Part shown: positions 6,412-10,834 of the stretch, one piece after another
Position numbering within the stretch: position 1 is the stretch's first letter
Layout of the letters: every line of letters begins with the position of its first letter
Source: Bacteroidota bacterium
GTDB taxonomy: Bacteria; Bacteroidota; Bacteroidia; Cytophagales; Cyclobacteriaceae
Reading direction: 5' to 3'
Length of the DNA: 10,834 nt
Assembly: GCA_023393375.1 (NCBI GenBank)
Contig: JAEWLI010000186.1
Location: 1-10,834, forward strand
Translations under genes and position numbers: made by a program
Notes under the pieces: model-generated
Told to the model about the DNA's origin: nothing
Databases searched by the model: none
Seen by the model: only the letters and a program-made list of their open reading frames with translations

Positions 6412-7257
6412 ATGTTGAACTTAAAAATAAATATTGACCCACAATCAGGCTTTTGCTTTGGAGTGATCTATGCCATAGAAATGGCCGAAGATATTCTAGA
6501 TGAAGATGGCCGCTTATACTGTTTGGGCGACATCGTGCATAATGATGAAGAAGTAAACCGGCTGAAGAAAAAAGGGCTGAAAATTATCACTCATGAAGAC
6601 CTGAAAGATCTAAAACACGAAAAGGTTTTAATTAGGGCACATGGCGAGCCAGCATCTACCTATAAACTGGCTGCGGAGAATGAACTTCAATTGATCGATG
6701 CTTCTTGTCCGGTGGTGCTAAAGCTCCAAAATCGGATCAAAAATGCTTATGACCGAAATGAAAACATTTATATCTATGGTAAACATGGCCATCCGGAAGT
6801 TATTGGTTTACTGGGCCAAACGCAAAATAATGCCATTGTATTTCAGGATGTAGAAGAATTGGAAGGATTACCCTTGCCTGAAAACTTGACACTCTTTAGT
6901 CAGACAACAAAAAATATGAATTCTTTTTATTCCCTGATCGACCATCTTAGCAATAAAGGAACAAAAGTAACCGCCTATGATACCATATGCAGACAAGTAT
7001 CGAATCGGGATCAGGAATTAAGAAATTTTGTAATGAAATTTGATACCATCATCTTTGTATCTGGTGTCAAATCCTCAAATGGTAAATCATTGTTTGAGGT
7101 ATGTAGAAAAATGAACCCTAATAGCTATATGGTATCTTCTCCAGCAGATATAAACCGGGATTGGTTTCATGAAAATGAATCTGTAGGAATTTGTGGAGCC
7201 ACGTCAACCCCATTGTGGCTCATGGAAGAAATACAGGACTTACTGAAAACATTATAA
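6412..7257 (+). CDS. ispH: 4-hydroxy-3-methylbut-2-enyl diphosphate reductase
   Basis: Iron-sulfur enzyme of the MEP pathway that reduces HMBPP to IPP and DMAPP, the building blocks of all isoprenoids. With the ATG at 6412 the protein has 281 residues. The three cluster cysteines are present: C15 (GFCFG), C99 (DASCP) and C193 (DTICRQ). Substrate-pocket residues are also seen: H43, H77, H127 and E129 in HGHPE, the TT of SQTTKN (165-166), SSN at 221-223, and a C-terminal GATSTP segment. A TTG at 6400, directly after the cyclase stop codon, would add only MSGY and is less likely because the protein core begins MLNLKINIDP. It sits inside the crt operon, 12 bases after the cyclase and 5 bases before crtZ. 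This suggests that precursor supply is raised together with pigment synthesis. Whether it is the sole ispH of the genome cannot be told here. Confidence 0.95.
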   Translation: MLNLKINIDPQSGFCFGVIYAIEMAEDILDEDGRLYCLGDIVHNDEEVNRLKKKGLKIITHEDLKDLKHEKVLIRAHGEPASTYKLAAENELQLIDASCPVVLKLQNRIKNAYDRNENIYIYGKHGHPEVIGLLGQTQNNAIVFQDVEELEGLPLPENLTLFSQTTKNMNSFYSLIDHLSNKGTKVTAYDTICRQVSNRDQELRNFVMKFDTIIFVSGVKSSNGKSLFEVCRKMNPNSYMVSSPADINRDWFHENESVGICGATSTPLWLMEEIQDLLKTL

Positions 7258-7262
7258 TAATT

Positions 7263-7748
7263 ATGATACTTATATATTTTCTTATTTTTATAGCTACTTT
7301 CCTTTTTATGGAGTTTATGGCTTGGTTTACCCATAAATATATTATGCATGGGTTCTTGTGGGTATGGCACAAATCTCATCACACGGTTCACGATCATGCC
7401 CTTGAAAAAAATGATTTGTTCGCCCTGGTCTTTAGTTTACCTTCAATTGGGATTTTATATTTTGCTTCTCATTACTCATCGGGAATATTATGGGCAATTG
7501 GTCTAGGTATTGCAGCATATGGTCTATTCTATTTCATCTTTCATGATGTAATTGTTCACAGAAGAATTAAAATCAAATTGAAAAGTAAAAACAAATATTT
7601 ACAACGGATTATTCAGGCACATTATGTACATCATAGGAAACACAGTAAAGAAGGTGGTGAAGCATTTGGATTTCTCTATGCACCAAAAAAATACTATAAT
7701 GAAGCAAATGAAGAATACAAGAAAAAACAACAGCGTGTGAAGTCCTAA
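7263..7748 (+). CDS. crtZ: Beta-carotene 3-hydroxylase
   Basis: Membrane di-iron hydroxylase of the fatty acid hydroxylase superfamily that adds hydroxyl groups to the beta-ionone rings, giving beta-cryptoxanthin and then zeaxanthin. The 161-residue length fits CrtZ. All four histidine boxes are visible: H24-x4-H29, H36-xx-H39-H40, H94-x4-H99 and H120-xx-H123-H124. Hydrophobic stretches at about 2-20, 52-70 and 74-95 can place the boxes on the cytoplasmic face. The tail is strongly Lys-rich. The ATG at 7263, 5 bases after the ispH stop, is chosen. The longer open frame from 7191 would overlap ispH by 67 bases and add 24 residues unlike the family. It is the last gene of the operon. Its stop codon overlaps the stop of the convergent deaminase gene, and no terminator is visible after it. 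Confidence 0.93.
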   Translation: MILIYFLIFIATFLFMEFMAWFTHKYIMHGFLWVWHKSHHTVHDHALEKNDLFALVFSLPSIGILYFASHYSSGILWAIGLGIAAYGLFYFIFHDVIVHRRIKIKLKSKNKYLQRIIQAHYVHHRKHSKEGGEAFGFLYAPKKYYNEANEEYKKKQQRVKS

Positions 7749-8212
7749 TAAGATCTTTTGTCTACATTATTATTCCATTCAACAAAAGCCTCAATTGCCT
7801 CCTTTTGGAGCATCTGTTTCATTGAAATTGACCGATCTTCCAAGTTTGATTTTAATTGTATTTCAATGGTCCGATCGTCAAACCCATATTTTGCAGCATC
7901 ATCCTTTCCAGCACCAAAATAGACTTTATCTAACCTGGCCCAATAAATTGCACCTAAACACATGGGACATGGTTCACAACTGGAATAAAGCTCACAACCT
8001 GCTAGGTTAAAATCACCAAGAACTTCGGAAGCCTTTCGAATTGCCATCACTTCCGCATGAGCTGTAGGATCATTGAGGGCAGTCACCTTGTTGACACCAC
8101 GTGCAATAACACGACCGTCTTTGACGATGACAGCCCCAAATGGGCCTCCCCCAATCCTGGCATTCTCTACTGCTAAACTAATAGCCTCTTTTAAAAAGTC
8201 CTCATTGGTCAT
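7745..8212 (-). CDS. guaD: Nucleoside/base deaminase, probable guanine deaminase
   Basis: Zinc-dependent deaminase of the cytidine deaminase-like fold, probably converting guanine to xanthine in purine salvage. The 155-residue protein has the H52-A-E54 motif (zinc ligand and proton shuttle) and the C79-EP-C82-PM-C85 segment, where C82 and C85 complete the zinc site. The fit to small GuaD proteins of the Bacillus type rests on GGPFGAVIVKDG (21-32), SCEPCPMCLGAIYWAR (78-93), KYGFDD (108-113) and a C-terminal Tyr155. In that family the C-terminal Tyr reaches the substrate of a partner subunit. tRNA adenosine deaminase TadA is a less likely alternative. The gene starts 12 bases after the pdhB stop on the same strand, so the two may be co-transcribed. 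It ends head to head with crtZ, the coding regions sharing 4 bases. Confidence 0.85.
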   Translation of the reverse strand: MTNEDFLKEAISLAVENARIGGGPFGAVIVKDGRVIARGVNKVTALNDPTAHAEVMAIRKASEVLGDFNLAGCELYSSCEPCPMCLGAIYWARLDKVYFGAGKDDAAKYGFDDRTIEIQLKSNLEDRSISMKQMLQKEAIEAFVEWNNNVDKRSY

Positions 8213-8224
8213 GGCTCATATTTG

Positions 8225-9205
8225 TCAATTCCTATAGGTTACAGCATTTAGGGCTTCTACTGTCCGTTTCAAACTTGGCAATATTGCTTCGATCAGATTT
8301 GGTGCATAAGGTAATGGTGCATCCAAACTGTTTACTCTGTGTATTGGCGCATCCAGATAATCAAATGCATATTTTTGTACATGGTATGAAATCTCTGAAG
8401 AAATAGCTGCCAAAGGCCAGGCTTCTTCGAGAATCACCAAACGGTTGGTTTTCTTTACAGAATTGACAATCGCTTTATAGTCAATAGGCCTAACTGTACG
8501 AAGATCAATCACTTCCACGGAGATGTCTTCCTTTTCCATTACACTAGCAGCTTCTAAGGCCATTTTCATCATTTTACCAAATGATACCAAAGTAACATCG
8601 CTCCCTTCCTTTTTGACTTCAGCTACACCGATCGGTATTAAATATTCTTCTTCAGGAACTAGGCCTTTATCGCCATACATCAGCTCCGATTCCATAAATA
8701 TTACAGGATCATTATCTCTGATAGAGGTTTTTAATAAACCTTTGGCATCATACGGATTGGAAGGAACTACAACTTTAAGTCCAGGGGTATTGGCATACCA
8801 ATTTTCAAAATTTTGGGAATGCTGCGAACCCAATTGTCCGGCATTACCGGTGGCTCCTCTGAATACTATTGGGATTGGAAATTGTCCACCTGACATGTAC
8901 AACATTTTAGCCGCACTATTAATCACCTGATCTATAGCGACCAACGAAAAATTGAAGGTCATAAACTCTATAATAGGACGCAATCCATTCATTGCTGCTC
9001 CTACTCCAATGCCTGCAAATCCCAACTCAGTAATAGGAGTATCTATTACACGGCGTGCGCCAAACTCTTCCAACATACCTTGGCTCACTTTATATGCGCC
9101 ATTGTATTCTGCCACTTCTTCGCCCATCAAAAACACATTCGGATCACGTCTCATTTCTTCTGACATGGCTTCATTTAGGGCTTGCCTGAATTGTATCTCT
9201 CTCAT
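8225..9205 (-). CDS. pdhB: Pyruvate dehydrogenase E1 component, beta subunit
   Basis: Beta chain of the thiamine diphosphate-dependent E1 of the pyruvate dehydrogenase complex, which decarboxylates pyruvate and acetylates the lipoyl group of E2. The 326-residue length is standard. The N-terminal half is the transketolase-like pyrimidine-binding domain, with GEEVAEYNGAYKVSQG (28-43), TPITELGFAG (56-65) including E60 that should contact the cofactor, and GSQHSQ (126-131) with the active-site His129. The C-terminal domain (about 200-322) shows VEVIDLRTVRPID (230-242) and ILEEAW (258-263). The chain resembles acetyl-transferring E1 beta of the alpha-2 beta-2 type more than branched-chain E1, though that distinction is by eye. 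pdhA and pdhC are not next to it in this window. The upstream neighbour is separated by a terminator, so pdhB should have its own promoter within 9206-9289. Confidence 0.95.
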   Translation of the reverse strand: MREIQFRQALNEAMSEEMRRDPNVFLMGEEVAEYNGAYKVSQGMLEEFGARRVIDTPITELGFAGIGVGAAMNGLRPIIEFMTFNFSLVAIDQVINSAAKMLYMSGGQFPIPIVFRGATGNAGQLGSQHSQNFENWYANTPGLKVVVPSNPYDAKGLLKTSIRDNDPVIFMESELMYGDKGLVPEEEYLIPIGVAEVKKEGSDVTLVSFGKMMKMALEAASVMEKEDISVEVIDLRTVRPIDYKAIVNSVKKTNRLVILEEAWPLAAISSEISYHVQKYAFDYLDAPIHRVNSLDAPLPYAPNLIEAILPSLKRTVEALNAVTYRN

Positions 9206-9232
9206 TGCTTTTTAAAAATTTATTTAGGATGG

Positions 9233-9240
9233 CAAAAATA
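9233..9240 (-). promoter_or_regulatory. Possible pdhB promoter, -7 element
   Basis: On the minus strand TATTTTTG (9240 to 9233) matches TAnnTTTG and lies 28 bases before the pdhB start codon. No TTG is found at the proper distance upstream, where the strand is mostly T-rich. Since a strong terminator closes the preceding gene, some promoter must lie in this gap, and this is the best candidate I see. Confidence 0.35.
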
Positions 9241-9283
9241 AGAATTATATAAACACGAAAAAAAAATTACCTATGTTATGATG

Positions 9284-9321
9284 AAAAAAGGATAGCCCTT
9301 CAATGATTAGAAGGGCTATCC
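9284..9321 (-). terminator. Rho-independent terminator of the OmpA/TPR gene
   Basis: GGATAGCCCTTC (9290-9301) and GAAGGGCTATCC (9310-9321) form a perfect 12-bp stem with an 8-base loop. Read on the minus strand, the stem is followed directly by six T residues (9289 to 9284). It lies 38 bases after the stop codon of the OmpA/TPR gene and separates that gene from pdhB. On the plus strand no T-run follows, so it acts in the minus direction. Confidence 0.92.
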
Positions 9322-9358
9322 AGTTAACCAAAAATCATCTTATGTATTTTCTCTATTC

Positions 9359-10834
9359 CTATTGTAATGATTGTCTGAACTGATCTGTACCAGCATAAGA
9401 CTGGAATACTAAATCGTTGAGAGCTCTTTCCCTAAATTGTGGATCCAAGCTCGCAGCTCTTTTCAAATTGTCATAAACATTATTTTCATTGTTAGTATAA
9501 ACAGAAGCAATTGCTCTGCCATAGTATGCTGATGCATTTTCACCATCATTTTCAATGGCTTCTTCAAAAGATGTCATTGCATTTTGATAATCTTTATTTA
9601 AAAGATAAGCAAGTCCCAAGTTGAACAAATTATCTGAAGTTTGTTCAGCGTTGGATAAGCTTTGAATAGCTTCTCTATATTGACCTCTCTTGATATACAA
9701 TGTTCCTTTTACTGCATTTAAACCTTTCAGATTTTCACTTGATCCTGAAAGTCCGTCGGCTTTACTTGCAGTTTCCATGGCTTTTTGATTATTACCTTGT
9801 TTTAAATATACAATAGCCAGGTTAGTGTAAGCTGCTGCATTCTCCTGTTTTCTGATAGAGGTTTCGAAATGAGTAGTAGCTTGCTGTAACAATTGGTTGC
9901 CTTGTGCGCCTTCTCCGGCATCAAGAGCTTGTTGCAGATACACAGCACCAAGATTGTTATGAGCTGACCAGTTATCGGCTTTTTGAACCAATGCTTTGTA
10001 GATGGCTTCTTTTTCAGAAAGGGTTGGTGTAAGTGTAGCACCATATCCTAGTTCTTGAGCAGACAAGGTATCAGCATTTATACTGCCTTCGCCAATTTGT
10101 TTTGCTAGTACTGAAATTTCAGCTTCACTTTTCTTTTCTTTAACTTTCAATATTTCAGTTCTGGCCCTTCTCAAATCAGGATAAACATCAGCAAAAACTC
10201 TTCTATAATTAGGTAATGCCCGAAGTCTGCTTTCTTTTTGTTCAAAATCTCCAGAACCATTGATCACATCATAATATTGTTGTTTCTGATCTTGAGTAAG
10301 TCCTTCATATCCTTCTAACTTTTCTCTTAAAAGCGTCCAGTCTTCAACCACAGGTTTTAATATAAAACTGATATTCGCTGCTTCTCCAGTATAATCATAA
10401 CGCCTCATCATATTGCGATACCAATCTTCAATTACTTTTGCGCGGTTCTCAGCAAGTTTTTCATTGATTCTTTCAGGGCCTTCTGGAGAGTGAGTACCTG
10501 TAATGGTTACAGTACGGGTTACATTCTTTTCAGCAACAAAAGCTTGTAATTCTTTTCCTCTGTCACTGGTTCTCTCAGAATTTCTCAGATCAGATCTTCC
10601 TTGTTGGAAATAGAAATCTAAAACTACTGGTTCAAGTTCTTCACCTGTGTTATAACCATGATCAGCATAATTAGAATATACTGCATCTTTTACAAGTCTA
10701 GAAGTAGTAACCAAACCTTCCACTACAGGCATTTCATCTGTAGTACGGGTTCTTCCATTACTTGGATTTCTTCCGATGCCTTGTACCACTAAATTACCAT
10801 TGCCCATATTTTCATCATATGGGAAAGATAATGT
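9359..10834 (-). CDS. OmpA-like domain plus TPR repeat protein, 5' end outside the window
   Basis: The reading frame is open through the right edge of the window, so the visible 491 codons are the C-terminal part. The ATG at 10807 is probably internal, since the nine upstream codons (TLSFPYDEN) read on without a stop. Residue numbers here count from that ATG. An OmpA-like segment spans about 60-130, with LDFYFQQG, then TITGTHSPEG (101-110) and NEKLAENRAKV (115-125), matching the GHxDxxG...NxxLSxxRAxxV pattern except that the usual peptidoglycan-binding Asp is Ser. A charged helical stretch (about 155-245) follows, then TPR-like repeats from about 265 to 455, for example NNLGAVYLQQA (284-294), TNLAIVYLKQGN (328-339), FNLGLAYLLNKDY (395-407) and AYYGRAIASVY (427-437). 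It is likely an envelope or periplasmic scaffold protein, possibly a lipoprotein, but the N-terminus is not visible. I recognise no specific gene name. Confidence 0.8.
   Translation of the reverse strand, partial: TLSFPYDENMGNGNLVVQGIGRNPSNGRTRTTDEMPVVEGLVTTSRLVKDAVYSNYADHGYNTGEELEPVVLDFYFQQGRSDLRNSERTSDRGKELQAFVAEKNVTRTVTITGTHSPEGPERINEKLAENRAKVIEDWYRNMMRRYDYTGEAANISFILKPVVEDWTLLREKLEGYEGLTQDQKQQYYDVINGSGDFEQKESRLRALPNYRRVFADVYPDLRRARTEILKVKEKKSEAEISVLAKQIGEGSINADTLSAQELGYGATLTPTLSEKEAIYKALVQKADNWSAHNNLGAVYLQQALDAGEGAQGNQLLQQATTHFETSIRKQENAAAYTNLAIVYLKQGNNQKAMETASKADGLSGSSENLKGLNAVKGTLYIKRGQYREAIQSLSNAEQTSDNLFNLGLAYLLNKDYQNAMTSFEEAIENDGENASAYYGRAIASVYTNNENNVYDNLKRAASLDPQFRERALNDLVFQSYAGTDQFRQSLQ

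Noticed and set aside
7191..7262. Longer crtZ start inside ispH
   Set aside because: It would overlap the conserved C-terminal end of ispH and add 24 residues with no family resemblance. The ATG at 7263 gives a normal-length CrtZ.
7745..8212. tRNA adenosine deaminase (TadA) as identity of the deaminase
   Set aside because: GGPFGAVIVKDG, CEPCPMCLGAIYWAR, KYGFDD and the C-terminal Tyr fit small guanine deaminases better than TadA.
8523..9215. Plus-strand open frames inside pdhB (8523-8930 and 8952-9215)
   Set aside because: They lie opposite the conserved pdhB coding sequence, have low-complexity composition and no motif.
1..10834. CRISPR arrays, insertion sequences, tRNA or rRNA genes
   Set aside because: No regularly spaced direct repeats, transposase-like frames, flanking inverted repeats or tRNA-like cloverleaf sequences were seen on either strand.

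Overview
The window looks like chromosomal DNA of an AT-rich member of the Bacteroidota, probably a Cytophagales-type marine or soil bacterium. This rests on the style of the SerS, PdhB and TPR proteins, promoter elements of the Bacteroidota type (TTG, a spacer of about 19 bases, TAnnTTTG), the lack of clear Shine-Dalgarno sequences, and a carotenoid gene order I associate with this group. No database search was possible, so the lineage is an inference. I see no mobile element, CRISPR array, tRNA or rRNA.

Layout. At the left, on the plus strand, lies serS (seryl-tRNA synthetase, 106-1383). A gap of about 210 bases with two perfect palindromes follows. Next comes a MerR-type regulator with a cobalamin-binding-like C-terminal half (1596-2483), then a 354-base AT-rich regulatory gap with a good Bacteroidota promoter and repeated TTTAAAC-like elements. 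After it comes a compact plus-strand operon (2838-7748): ECF-type sigma factor, crtI (phytoene desaturase), crtB (phytoene synthase), a fused CrtYc-CrtYd-type lycopene cyclase, ispH (last enzyme of the MEP isoprenoid pathway) and crtZ (beta-carotene hydroxylase). The minus strand then carries a guanine deaminase-like gene (overlapping the crtZ end by 4 bases), pdhB (pyruvate dehydrogenase E1 beta), a strong terminator, and a partial gene for an OmpA-like/TPR envelope protein that runs off the right edge.

How the genes fit together. IspH makes IPP and DMAPP. A prenyl transferase encoded elsewhere would make GGPP. CrtB condenses GGPP to phytoene, CrtI desaturates it to lycopene, the CrtYcd-type enzyme cyclises it to beta-carotene, and CrtZ hydroxylates it to zeaxanthin, the predicted end product because no ketolase is present. 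The upstream MerR/B12 protein resembles light-sensing CarH-type repressors of carotenogenesis. It keeps the Wx9EH motif and the lower-ligand histidine, but has Gln where Thermus CarH has the histidine that forms the light-state adduct. Together with the sigma factor as first gene of the operon and no visible anti-sigma gene, this suggests a MerR-to-sigma-to-crt cascade responsive to light or B12. That cascade is the part of the window most worth following up.
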